Below are positions 1 to 15,443 of a stretch of 49,521 nt of DNA, piece by piece; the first letter of the stretch is position 1; each line of letters opens with the position of its first letter. The stretch is from Deltaproteobacteria bacterium (GTDB lineage Bacteria > Myxococcota_A > Polyangia > Polyangiales > JAFGIB01). The notes under the pieces are model-generated. The model worked only from the letters and a program-made list of their open reading frames with translations, searched no databases and was not told the origin of the DNA. The DNA lies in assembly GCA_016929805.1 (NCBI GenBank), contig JAFGIB010000311.1, positions 1-49,521 of the forward strand, given 5' to 3'. The position numbers and the translations under genes are program-made.

Positions 1-91
1 GCCGGTGGCACTAGAGGAGCAACAACGATTTGCGATTCGCGAAGGCGGTCGCACGGTCGGAGCCGGCGTGATAACCAAGATCATCGATTGA
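1..91 (+). CDS. tuf: Elongation factor Tu, C-terminal end (partial)
   Basis: Only the last 29 codons are inside the window, read in the frame starting at base 2 and ending with TGA at 89-91. The peptide contains RFAIREGGRTVGAGVITKI, the highly conserved end of EF-Tu domain 3. EF-Tu is the GTPase that delivers aminoacyl-tRNA to the ribosome. The rpmG start follows 2 nt later, so the two are very likely co-transcribed. The 5' part lies outside the window, so nothing can be said of the start or promoter. Confidence 0.95.
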   Translation, partial: PVALEEQQRFAIREGGRTVGAGVITKIID

Positions 92-93
92 AC

Positions 94-249
94 GTGGGAG
101 AAAGGCGACCCATCGTTTTGGTCTGCGGACAGTGCGGACGGCGAAACTATCGAACGACAAAAAGACGTAAACCAACAGAAAGGCTTTTAGTATTAAAAAA
201 ATTCTGCCCTACGTGTAACCGACACACAGAGCATCGAGAGTCAAAATAG
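94..249 (+). CDS. rpmG: 50S ribosomal protein L33
   Basis: A 51-codon gene starting with GTG at 94 and ending with TAG at 247-249. The protein has two CxxC pairs (VCGQCGRRNY near the N-terminus and KKFCPTCNRHT near the C-terminus), the zinc-binding four-cysteine form of L33, plus the basic core NYRTTKRRKP. L33 is a small protein of the large subunit near the E site. It begins 2 nt after tuf without a clear Shine-Dalgarno of its own, which suggests translational coupling. The order tuf-rpmG-tRNA(Trp)-secE-nusG is the classical arrangement in many proteobacteria. Confidence 0.93.
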   Translation: MGERRPIVLVCGQCGRRNYRTTKRRKPTERLLVLKKFCPTCNRHTEHRESK

Positions 250-276
250 CTCGAGCGACATTAGAATCGACTATTT

Positions 277-349
277 AGGCCAGTAGCTCTAACGGTAGAG
301 CGCCGGATTCCAAATCCGATGGTTGTGGGTTCGAATCCCTCCTGGCCTG
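277..349 (+). tRNA. trpT: tRNA-Trp (anticodon CCA)
   Basis: A cloverleaf can be drawn by eye. The acceptor stem 277-283 pairs perfectly with 342-348 and G349 is the discriminator base. The D stem is GCTC/GAGC (286-289/298-301). The anticodon loop is 308-314 with CCA at 310-312. The T loop TTCGAAT lies at 330-336. The anticodon stem has one mismatch at its outer pair (C303/A319) and the T stem has one T-T mismatch (326/340). The 3' CCA is not encoded. Its place between rpmG and secE matches the conserved operon layout. Confidence 0.95.
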
Positions 350-394
350 CTGATGTTTTAAAAACGCGCCGCGGGCGCTCGGAGAACAAGCTGG

Positions 395-817
395 ATGAGC
401 GAACAAGATAGCAGCAAACAAGCCAAGACCTTGGGTCTTCTCCGGTGGGTACAGACCACCTTTATGGTTGTCGCGGTATTTCTCTTTTGGTTGCTGGACA
501 AAACCGTTGCCTTGATTTGGAGGCTTGTCGCTGATACTTGGACGACCCTTCCCGAAGTTGATACGGTATCGATTTACATCACGATCTTTTCCGCCGCCGC
601 GGCAGCCGCTCTCGGCCGGTACTTATACGTAAACCAAAAAATCAACCGTCTATCGCACGAGGTAATCGCGGAGTTGGTAAAAGTGAGTTGGCCTACTCGT
701 GAGGAGGTATCGGTATCGACGGTGGTCGTTATTATTACCTCGATAATAGCTTCGATTATTTTGGGTACGTTCGACGCGATTTGGTCAACGATAACTGATT
801 TAATTTACAAGGTTTAA
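395..817 (+). CDS. secE: Preprotein translocase subunit SecE
   Basis: SecE is the small essential subunit that clamps SecY in the inner-membrane Sec translocon. The product is 140 aa, close to the long three-helix enterobacterial form rather than the ~60-aa one-helix form. Hydrophobic segments lie near residues 20-45, 58-78 and 108-135. The conserved cytoplasmic amphipathic motif VIAELVKVSWPTREEV precedes the last helix, which is the SecE signature. ATG at 395 follows a GGAGAA site at 381-386. nusG begins 4 nt after the stop, so the two are co-translated. Confidence 0.96.
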   Translation: MSEQDSSKQAKTLGLLRWVQTTFMVVAVFLFWLLDKTVALIWRLVADTWTTLPEVDTVSIYITIFSAAAAAALGRYLYVNQKINRLSHEVIAELVKVSWPTREEVSVSTVVVIITSIIASIILGTFDAIWSTITDLIYKV

Positions 818-821
818 CGAA

Positions 822-1610
822 GTGGACAAAGAAAGCGCCGATACACCGCCCCAGACCGAGACCGATGGCGAGGAAAAAGATCTCGGTATAACGGTGTCAG
901 AAAATGAGATGAGCGCCGAATCCGACGCCCAGGAACAAGAGCGAGCGCCGTCGAGCGAGAAGATCGATCCGGGAAGCGCTTCTCCCTTTGGCGAAGAAGC
1001 GATGGTAGAGGAAAAGCATCAGGAAGAAACCGCGTTTGAAGAACAATCACCAAAGGGCTCGGTTTTACCTAAGGGTGAAGCCGGACTGAAATGGTATGTG
1101 ATTCACGTGTATTCAGGTTTCGAGCAGAAAGTAAAAGTTTCGCTTCAAGAACGAATTAAACAAGCGGGAATGGATGGCCACTTCGGCGATATTTTGATCC
1201 CGATGGAAACCGTACAGGAAACTCGGTCGGGAAGTACTCGCGTTCGATCCAAGACCTTCTACCCCGGGTATATTTTCGTACAGATGAATCTGAACGACGA
1301 GACCTGGCATGTCGTGCGCGATACGCCTAAGATCACCGGGTTTGTCGGTGGACGCTATCCGCGTCCAGTGCCGCCGCCCGAGATTATGTCGGTCGTTCAA
1401 CAAGTGGAGGAAGGCGCTGCGAAACCAAGGCCAACGGTGGTCTTTGAGCAAGGCGATCACGTGCGTGTTATCGACGGCGCGTTCGCGAACTTCACCGGCA
1501 CGGTCGAGGAAATCAAACCTGAAAAACTCAAAGTCCGAGTGCTGGTCTCGATTTTCGGTCGTGCGACACCCGTCGAGCTCGACTATTCACAAGTCGAAAA
1601 GACGGTTTGA
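822..1610 (+). CDS. nusG: Transcription termination/antitermination factor NusG, with acidic N-terminal extension
   Basis: NusG binds RNA polymerase, reduces pausing, and links it to Rho or to the ribosome through S10. The NGN domain starts at residue 89 (LKWYVIHVYSGFEQKV) and the C-terminal KOW domain spans about 208-262 (FEQGDHVRVIDGAFANFTG). The first 88 residues are absent from ordinary ~175-aa NusG; they are low in complexity, rich in Glu, Asp and Ser, and probably disordered. The GTG at 822 lies 4 nt after the secE stop, and no equally placed start is seen directly before the NGN domain, so the extension is probably translated. Some other phyla have insertions in NusG, but the role of this one is unknown. 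Confidence 0.95.
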   Translation: MDKESADTPPQTETDGEEKDLGITVSENEMSAESDAQEQERAPSSEKIDPGSASPFGEEAMVEEKHQEETAFEEQSPKGSVLPKGEAGLKWYVIHVYSGFEQKVKVSLQERIKQAGMDGHFGDILIPMETVQETRSGSTRVRSKTFYPGYIFVQMNLNDETWHVVRDTPKITGFVGGRYPRPVPPPEIMSVVQQVEEGAAKPRPTVVFEQGDHVRVIDGAFANFTGTVEEIKPEKLKVRVLVSIFGRATPVELDYSQVEKTV

Positions 1611-1627
1611 TGTATTAGGGAACCACA

Positions 1628-2080
1628 ATGGCAAAGAAGAAAAAGCTAATCGGAGAGATCAAACTTCAGCTTCCGGCGGGCCAGGCCAATCCATCGCCTC
1701 CGGTCGGGCCGGCGCTCGGTCAGCACGGCGTAAATATCATGGGTTTCTGCAAGGAGTTTAATGCCAAGACGCAGAGCCAAGCGGGCATGATCATACCTGT
1801 GGTTATCAGCGTTTATCAGGATAGAACCTTTTCTTTTATCACTAAGACCCCACCGGTTCCGGTTCTGATAAAAAAAGAGCTGGGGCTAACTATAGGGCAG
1901 AAGCCGGGCTCTGGATCTCCGCGGCCGAACAAAGACAAGGTCGGTAAAATTTCTCTCGCACAAGTGAGAAAAATCGCGGAAGTCAAGATTGAGGACACCA
2001 ATGCGTCGAGCATTGAAGCGTGCATGAAGAGCGTTATCGGCACGGCCCGTTCGATGGGCGTTGAGGTCCCTGAGCAATAG
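1628..2080 (+). CDS. rplK: 50S ribosomal protein L11
   Basis: L11 forms the base of the L7/L12 stalk with L10 and 23S rRNA and is needed for factor-dependent GTPase activation and the RelA response. The 150-aa product has the N-terminal signature [20 protein letters not shown] and the C-terminal rRNA-binding domain ending in [13 protein letters not shown]. It is slightly longer than the usual ~141 residues because of a few extra residues at both ends. The ATG at 1628 follows the nusG stop by 17 nt and rplA follows. Confidence 0.96.
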   Translation: MAKKKKLIGEIKLQLPAGQANPSPPVGPALGQHGVNIMGFCKEFNAKTQSQAGMIIPVVISVYQDRTFSFITKTPPVPVLIKKELGLTIGQKPGSGSPRPNKDKVGKISLAQVRKIAEVKIEDTNASSIEACMKSVIGTARSMGVEVPEQ

Positions 2081-2134
2081 GTTTTAGAGGTGGAAGGTTT
2101 TCAAAACCGCGACTACCACCTTGAGGAGGGTGTT

Positions 2135-2833
2135 GTGAAATCCGCAAAAAGGAGAAAAGAGGCGATCAGCAGCGTCGATCGAACCAAACGCTATCCGCTC
2201 GATGAAGCGTGTGCTCTGGTCAAAAGGGCGAGCTTTGCCAAGTTTGACGAAAGCGTCGATCTAGCGGTGCGTCTGGGGGTTAACCCCAAACACGCTGACC
2301 AAATGGTGAGAGGCGCGATTGTTTTGCCTAACGGGCTCGGAAAAACCATACGGGTCTTGGTATTCGCTAAAGGCGAAAAGGCCATAGAGGCAGAAGCGGC
2401 TGGAGCTGATATGGTCGGAGCAGACGAAATGGTCGCGAAGGTTCAAGAGGGCTTCTTGGACTTCGACACGGCGATAGCGACGCCGGACATGATGGGTCAG
2501 GTAGGACGTCTCGGCCGGGTGCTCGGACCTCGCGGCTTGATGCCGAATCCAAAAGTCGGAACCGTCACCATGGACGTGGCCAAAGCGGTGAAGGAAGCCA
2601 AAGCCGGCAAGGTGGATTTTAGGGTGGAAAAAGCCGGCGTCGTCCACGCTCCGGTAGGCAAGCGTTCCTTTGACTCGGACAAGCTCGCGGCTAATATTCG
2701 CGTGCTTATAGGTGCTCTGATAAAAGCTAAGCCGACCACAGCCAAGGGTACCTATTTGCGAAGTATTTCTATTAGCACGACCATGGGTCCTGGTATCAAA
2801 GTCGATCCCGGCTCGATCGAAGAGGAGGCGTAG
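2135..2833 (+). CDS. rplA: 50S ribosomal protein L1
   Basis: L1 is the mobile-stalk protein of the 50S subunit and classically the autogenous translational repressor of the L11-L1 operon. The frame is open from 2090, but the GTG at 2135 is chosen. It has a near-perfect GAGGAGG at 2123-2129 at 5-nt spacing, and the resulting 232-aa protein starts [17 protein letters not shown], aligning with typical L1 N-termini. The diagnostic motif [20 protein letters not shown] is present. rplJ starts 2 nt after the stop. Confidence 0.95.
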   Translation: MKSAKRRKEAISSVDRTKRYPLDEACALVKRASFAKFDESVDLAVRLGVNPKHADQMVRGAIVLPNGLGKTIRVLVFAKGEKAIEAEAAGADMVGADEMVAKVQEGFLDFDTAIATPDMMGQVGRLGRVLGPRGLMPNPKVGTVTMDVAKAVKEAKAGKVDFRVEKAGVVHAPVGKRSFDSDKLAANIRVLIGALIKAKPTTAKGTYLRSISISTTMGPGIKVDPGSIEEEA

Positions 2834-2835
2834 AA

Positions 2836-3387
2836 GTGAGTTTAACAAAGGCAGCAAAGACAGAACAAGTCAATGCGGTTCACGACTTCTTCTCGAGGTC
2901 GACCGCGGCGGTTTTTGTCGACTTCAAAGGCCTCGACGTAGCCAAGGTAACAGAGCTACGAGCTGAGTTCCGCAAGGTTGGGGTTGACTACCGGGTGGTT
3001 AAGAACCGCCTTGTAAAGTTGGCCTTAAAGGGTACGAAATTTGAGAAAAACAAGGAGCTTGAGGGATACTTAAAGGGTCCAACCGCAATTGCTTGGAGCT
3101 ACGAGGATCCTTCTGCAGCCGCGAAGGTACTTAAGAGTTTCAGACAAGATCCTGAAATTTCTGAAAAAATTAATATTAAATGTGGCGTTTTCGAAAAAAC
3201 GATATTATCAGGAAATAGAGTTGAATCTGAGCTCGCTACGATGCCGAACAAGGATGAGGCCCGAGCGATGCTATTGGCTCAACTGCAGGCACCGGCACAA
3301 ACTTTGCTTCGACAGCTAAATGCTGCTGGGCAAAAGTGTGTTCTTCTGCTAGAGGCACGCAAGCGTCAGCTTGAGGAGAATCAATAG
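2836..3387 (+). CDS. rplJ: 50S ribosomal protein L10
   Basis: L10 anchors the L7/L12 dimers to the ribosome. The 183-aa product begins with GTG at 2836 after an AGGAGG-like site at the rplA end. It has the family pattern of an N-terminal rRNA-binding domain (FVDFKGLDVAKVTELRAEFR, then VVKNRLVKLALKGT), a PTAIAWSYEDP turn, and a C-terminal helix that binds L7/L12. The 3' half is locally more AT-rich around 3150-3230. It is 2 nt from rplA and 52 nt from rplL. Confidence 0.95.
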   Translation: MSLTKAAKTEQVNAVHDFFSRSTAAVFVDFKGLDVAKVTELRAEFRKVGVDYRVVKNRLVKLALKGTKFEKNKELEGYLKGPTAIAWSYEDPSAAAKVLKSFRQDPEISEKINIKCGVFEKTILSGNRVESELATMPNKDEARAMLLAQLQAPAQTLLRQLNAAGQKCVLLLEARKRQLEENQ

Positions 3388-3399
3388 ACAATAAGGCTT

Positions 3400-3415
3400 C
3401 GCCGCGTTTGCGGCG
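3400..3415 (+). promoter_or_regulatory. Small hairpin in the rplJ-rplL gap
   Basis: CGCCG at 3400-3404 pairs with CGGCG at 3411-3415 around a 6-nt loop, just after rplJ and 24 nt before the rplL ATG. No U tract follows, so it is not a rho-independent terminator. It could stabilise mRNA ends or help give rplL its higher expression, since L7/L12 is needed in multiple copies. The function is inference. Confidence 0.35.
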
Positions 3416-3439
3416 CAAATGGAGTATGGAGAGAGTTTG

Positions 3440-3820
3440 ATGGCAAATATGACTCAAGAACAGATGGTCAATGAGCTTAGCACTTGGACCGTATTGGAAA
3501 TCGCGGAGCTCGTTAAAGAGCTCGAGACTAAGTGGGGTGTTTCGGCAGCGCCGATTGCGGTAGCTGGAGGTATGGCTCCGGCTGCGGCAGCGGAGGCCGA
3601 GGAAGAGCAGACCGAGTTCACGGTCGAGCTAACCGACGCTGGCGAAAAGAAAATCCAGGTCATCAAAGCGGTCCGTGAGGTAACTTCCCTTGGTCTGGCC
3701 GAAGCTAAGAAACTTGTCGAAGAGACTCCCAAGCCGGTTAAAGAGGGCGTTTCCAAGCAAGAAGCTGAAGAGCTGAAAAGCAAACTTGAAGCCGCTGGCG
3801 CAAAGGTTACGCTAAAATAG
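3440..3820 (+). CDS. rplL: 50S ribosomal protein L7/L12
   Basis: L7/L12 is the multimeric stalk protein that recruits translational GTPases. The 126-aa product starting at ATG 3440 has an N-terminal dimerisation domain ([19 protein letters not shown]), an Ala-rich hinge and the C-terminal factor-binding domain with [21 protein letters not shown]. The frame is open seven codons upstream to 3419, but GGAGAGAG at 3428-3435 and the usual MANMTQEQ-type start favour 3440. Confidence 0.95.
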   Translation: MANMTQEQMVNELSTWTVLEIAELVKELETKWGVSAAPIAVAGGMAPAAAAEAEEEQTEFTVELTDAGEKKIQVIKAVREVTSLGLAEAKKLVEETPKPVKEGVSKQEAEELKSKLEAAGAKVTLK

Positions 3821-3870
3821 CGTGACGGGTAACAACGGCATAAAAAGAAATCAAACTGCGGTCGTTGAAT

Positions 3871-3900
3871 GCGGTAGTGGACTTTTTTGTCCGAAACCGC
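3871..3900 (+). promoter_or_regulatory. Hairpin between rplL and rpoB (attenuator or processing site)
   Basis: GCGGT (3871-3875) pairs with ACCGC (3896-3900), and inside it GGAC (3879-3882) pairs with GTCC (3889-3892) across a T6 loop. The structure lies in the 167-nt gap between rplL and rpoB. In E. coli the same gap carries a partial terminator and an RNase III site that set the ratio of ribosomal protein to polymerase. By position a similar role is likely here, but no downstream U tract is seen. Confidence 0.5.
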
Positions 3901-3987
3901 CGGCGGCCGTTAAACGATATGGTTTAACAATTTAGAAGTTGAAGCCCAACTTCCTTGTGGTCCGATCAGGGGTAGGGAGTCTTGCAA

Positions 3988-8139
<4,152 letters not shown>

Positions 8140-8144
8140 CGACC

Positions 8145-12326
<4,182 letters not shown>

Positions 12327-12352
12327 TCCCGGTAGCTTGCAACGTCAAGGCT

Positions 12353-12387
12353 CAAACCGGTCACCGACCTATCGGTTGCGCGGTTTG
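12353..12387. terminator. Possible hairpin at the convergent rpoC / membrane protein junction
   Basis: CAAACCG at 12353-12359 pairs with CGGTTTG at 12381-12387, with an inner ACCG/CGGT pair (12363-12366/12373-12376). It lies 27 nt after rpoC and overlaps the last codons of the convergent gene. There is no T run on either side, so it would be a weak or factor-assisted terminator at best. Confidence 0.35.
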
Positions 12388-14177
12388 GAAGAATACCGAC
12401 CTTCGGGCAAATAGACCGTGCCGCCCACCTCCGGCAGATCGAACAAGACGTAGTCATCTCCGTCCCACGCTAGATAATGGAAACGCTGATCTGTAAGGGG
12501 CGCGTCGAAACGGAAGCGAACGACCAACGGACGCCCGTCGATGGTGATTTCGACAAGCGTGACCGTAAGAGCCTCTAGTCGGATCGTTTCTCCGGATACG
12601 AACGGATGACCCGGACCGCGGAAATGCGCCGCGAGCGTATCGGCGAGATAGCCTCCCCGCGCGCTAAGTTGTAAGGTGTGTTCGTCGATCCGTTTGACTT
12701 CGACGTCTTGTTCTCCGCTTCCCAACAGCCAGGCGTTTCTGAAAACCGGCATCGCGAGAACGCGACGCCGGTGCTGAATCATGAGCGCGTGCACCGCATC
12801 AGGACCGTTGATGATGACGAGTTGTTCGTTCTTATAATTATCATCATAGCCAAGGACGGTTGCGGGTAAAAAGCCGAGATAGACGTAGGTTCGACCGACG
12901 AGATAGGTGCCGCGTGCGAGCGCTACCGGAGAGACGATGAGATTGATCGAAATCGCGAGACCGACTACGACTCCGGCGGTTATTCGACGCCAGCCCGAAA
13001 TTGCAGGCCACGATCGGCAAATCGATGCGATCAGATGCGCCACGAGCGCGCTGCCCGCCAGGCCCGCGATCATCATGGTCTGATCCGTCGGCATAGCGGA
13101 AGCCAAGGGGATCGGGCCGAGCGCGAAGGCTATAGTCCAAAAGCGAATTTCCACATCCCGGGATACACGTTTGACGATCAACCAGACAACGCCGCCTCCG
13201 ATGATGAGCGGGATGAGGTAGGGCAGTTGCTTTCCAACAAACTCAAACGAAGAAAATAGAAGCCAACGGGAAAGCCCGAATTGAAACGCGAAATAGGTCG
13301 CGTGACGCTGCGGCCATTCCAGTAAAAAAACCAAGGGCTGGCGTACCGGATCGATATAGAAACCCGACGCGACCGAGCCATAACCCAAAGCGGTGTAGAC
13401 GATACGCCAAATCCCGACCACCAATAGGCTCGGCAGAACGCTCGCGATGCGCGCCCGAAGTCCGGCGCGGTCGAAGCTGAAGGCGTAAGCGACGATAAAA
13501 GCGAGCGTACAGACTCCGAGCTCGGATGATAGTACAGTCAATAACACGCAAAGCGGCGCCAAACAGGCGGCTAAAATCGAACCTTGTCGCCTCCAACGAT
13601 GGTGAGCCAGTAACGCGAGACAGGCAAAGCAGGTGGCTATCAGCCCGCCCCGATTGGAGATCCACCCGATCGGAAGCGCGTGCATATCATCTACGGAGTA
13701 AAGCAGTGCCATCAAAAGCGCGAGCGAGGGATCGCTACAAAACCTACGAAAAAAGAGGCCCGCGAGCAAACAGGCGATCCCATACCACAAGAGGCTGTGT
13801 AAATGCATCAACCAGATCGTGTTCGGCCACAAAGCATAATCCAATACCCAAGTTAAAAACGGAAGAAGCCTGGCAAAAGCGACGCGCATGTTCGGCCAGG
13901 TCCACCAGGGTAGGATCGAATGGTAGCGGAGAAATTTTGTGGTTTCCGCGTCTCCGTCCGCCATCACCCCGGTGAGATACCAAGGCGGATTGCGCGTTTG
14001 GTACCACGACAAGTGCTCTTTTTGGGCGGAAAGGAAATAGTCTCTAAACTTATAGTCGTCAGCCGCCATATCAACCGAGAGCGCTGGCACAGCGACCAGC
14101 ATTCCCAATAGCGCGATCCACGGATATGGGGACCGAAGCAAAAAACGGGTAGGTCGTCGATTCGCTCGCGTTTGCAT
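12369..14177 (-). CDS. Polytopic membrane protein, GT-C glycosyltransferase-like
   Basis: A 602-aa protein with about ten hydrophobic segments: residues ~16-36, then 110-150, 158-172, 180-200, 205-240, 250-272, 320-345, 352-372, 378-398 and 405-425. A ~170-residue hydrophilic C-terminal domain follows. After the first membrane segment comes an Asp-Asp pair (MAADDYKFRDYF) in a loop, as in GT-C enzymes that use polyprenyl-phosphate sugars, and an HSLLWYGI helix follows. This suggests transfer of a sugar to a lipid or protein on the outer face of the membrane. Family membership is inferred from topology and the loop, not from a full motif match. ATG at 14177 has no clear ribosome-binding site, so a slightly later start is possible. 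It is transcribed towards rpoC. Confidence 0.55.
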   Translation of the reverse strand: MQTRANRRPTRFLLRSPYPWIALLGMLVAVPALSVDMAADDYKFRDYFLSAQKEHLSWYQTRNPPWYLTGVMADGDAETTKFLRYHSILPWWTWPNMRVAFARLLPFLTWVLDYALWPNTIWLMHLHSLLWYGIACLLAGLFFRRFCSDPSLALLMALLYSVDDMHALPIGWISNRGGLIATCFACLALLAHHRWRRQGSILAACLAPLCVLLTVLSSELGVCTLAFIVAYAFSFDRAGLRARIASVLPSLLVVGIWRIVYTALGYGSVASGFYIDPVRQPLVFLLEWPQRHATYFAFQFGLSRWLLFSSFEFVGKQLPYLIPLIIGGGVVWLIVKRVSRDVEIRFWTIAFALGPIPLASAMPTDQTMMIAGLAGSALVAHLIASICRSWPAISGWRRITAGVVVGLAISINLIVSPVALARGTYLVGRTYVYLGFLPATVLGYDDNYKNEQLVIINGPDAVHALMIQHRRRVLAMPVFRNAWLLGSGEQDVEVKRIDEHTLQLSARGGYLADTLAAHFRGPGHPFVSGETIRLEALTVTLVEITIDGRPLVVRFRFDAPLTDQRFHYLAWDGDDYVLFDLPEVGGTVYLPEGRYSSKPRNR

Positions 14178-14479
14178 TGTTTGATCAAATGACCGATTCG
14201 CTATTAGGTAGTCGATTGAGCCGTCCCAGAACCGCCTCTAGGTAGACCAACGTCGATCATATGGTCGAATTCCGACGACCTCTCTAGCTACAGTCGATTT
14301 TCATCGACCGACGTTTCTTTAAAATTAAAGTAAATTCCAACCGTCAGCATAAACGTTTTTTAACCCATTCGGCTATCGATTCAAAACCAAGCGAGAAGAA
14401 ACCTGTTTTCAACGTCTCCTGCACGAAGCGTAAAACGGCCTTTTTTTAGACTCGAGTTTGGCGATTATTGATGTAGCAC

Positions 14480-14543
14480 GGGCACGGGCAGGGGCAGGTT
14501 GGGCTGCTTTCAGGTATCTTCATCTGCTCGCCAAGACTTTTTG
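14480..14543 (+). repeat. GGGCA-rich dispersed repeat, copy 1 (potential G-quadruplex)
   Basis: A ~64-bp sequence starting with GGGCACGGGCAGGGG and continuing to CAGGTATCTT, CATCTGCTCGCCA and CTTTTTG. The same order of words recurs at 18957-19014 in the same orientation with a 6-bp internal deletion and a few substitutions. The first 24 bases (14480-14503) hold four runs of at least three G separated by 3, 2 and 6 bases, fitting the general rule for an intramolecular G-quadruplex on the + strand. What the repeat does is unknown. Confidence 0.7.
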
Positions 14544-14863
14544 AGAAGATACCTTCCGGTCTAATTGTGAGATGTGTAAGTCATGCCTATTCTAACGAAA
14601 TCTGAAGGTGCCGGGATTTACTCCTTCGCTTATCGACTCAGCGAAACAATCTCACGAAAGGCGAAAACGTCAAAAACTATCCTTTTGCGCCATTTTTTAT
14701 TACTTTGCCTCTTTTGCCGCGCCCGACTTTTTTTGTCGCGTGCCTTTGTCACTTCTTTCCGCGATTCTCTCATCGACCCAATTTTTAGCCCGGGCCGGCA
14801 CAATCCGGTGGCCTTATCGGCGCCTCAGTCTTGCACAGACGATTCATTTACGCGTCGAACTAA

Positions 14864-15172
14864 GATTGCTTGTAGACGCTAAAGGGGGTACTGCTGTTTG
14901 GCTACGACGGCGGCCAATTCATCCCGTGAAACCGCCACCGACCCTGGGGCGATTCTTTTCGAATCACCCGGGTGTCCTCGGGTCCTACGGACCCTGCGTA
15001 CTGCCGCTTGAAACGTACAGCTTCACGCACCCGCGTCCTCTCCGCTTTGTATGTTTCCGCCGACAACCGTCAGCGACAGCGAGTCCCGTCCTCGCCCGAC
15101 CTGCGGGCGCGCTTGGTTTTACAGGCGAATTGGCCGCCGACTTGTTTGACCCCTGAACGCTTACGATTGCTT
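14864..15172. mobile_element. IS66-type miniature element (293 bp) with 8-bp target duplication
   Basis: The element spans 14872-15164. Its right end, read inward on the minus strand, begins GTAAGCGTTCAGGGG; the left end begins GTAGACGCTAAAGGGGG. Both then share the stretch CGGCGGCCAATTC and a CCCGT.AAACCG-like block, so the inverted repeats extend about 50 bp imperfectly. Directly outside are identical 8-bp copies GATTGCTT (14864-14871 and 15165-15172). GTAAGCG ends with an 8-bp duplication are typical of the IS66 family (established knowledge). At 293 bp without a transposase gene it must be moved in trans. The right end is about 88% identical over ~100 bp to the sequence at the right edge of the window. 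Confidence 0.88.
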
Positions 15173-15443
15173 TTTAGGATTATTGTTCCATATAATCGTG
15201 GCGGTATCCGCTCGCGTCGCATTCGTTATCGGGCATGCGAGCGGAACGGGTTCCGGCCCCTACGAGTAAAACCCGGTCACTTAAGCTATTCGTTTTACAC
15301 TGGAACATGTAGACTTAAGGTATCAAATTAGTGATGGCGTCCTTCGCCGCGTACCCTCCTTCCGCTTCTCGCTCGGAAAAGCACAGGATCGGCACGGTTC
15401 GCGCGGCGCGCGATCGAGACACAAACCCCATTATAGGTTAGAC

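Larger units (their letters stand above)
14178..15443. other. 1.27-kb non-coding stretch carrying repeats and a mobile element
   Basis: No convincing gene is seen. Small open frames here have atypical composition, no ribosome-binding sites, and run through the element described separately. The stretch contains a GGGCA-rich dispersed repeat with a G-quadruplex-type run (14480-14543), a short perfect hairpin GTCGAT/ATCGAC (14293-14308), and an IS66-type miniature element with its target duplication (14864-15172). From about 15173 to the radical SAM start at 15444 nothing clear is seen beyond two CTTAAG sites (15280-15285 and 15313-15318) that could belong to an operator or promoter. Confidence 0.6.

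Noticed and set aside
14583-15156. Two overlapping + strand open frames (about 99 and 182 codons), whose last residues resemble a peptide encoded at the right edge of the window
   Set aside because: The shared peptide comes from the shared end of an IS66-type element, shown by inverted repeats and an 8-bp target duplication. The frames have no ribosome-binding site and run through non-coding repeats.
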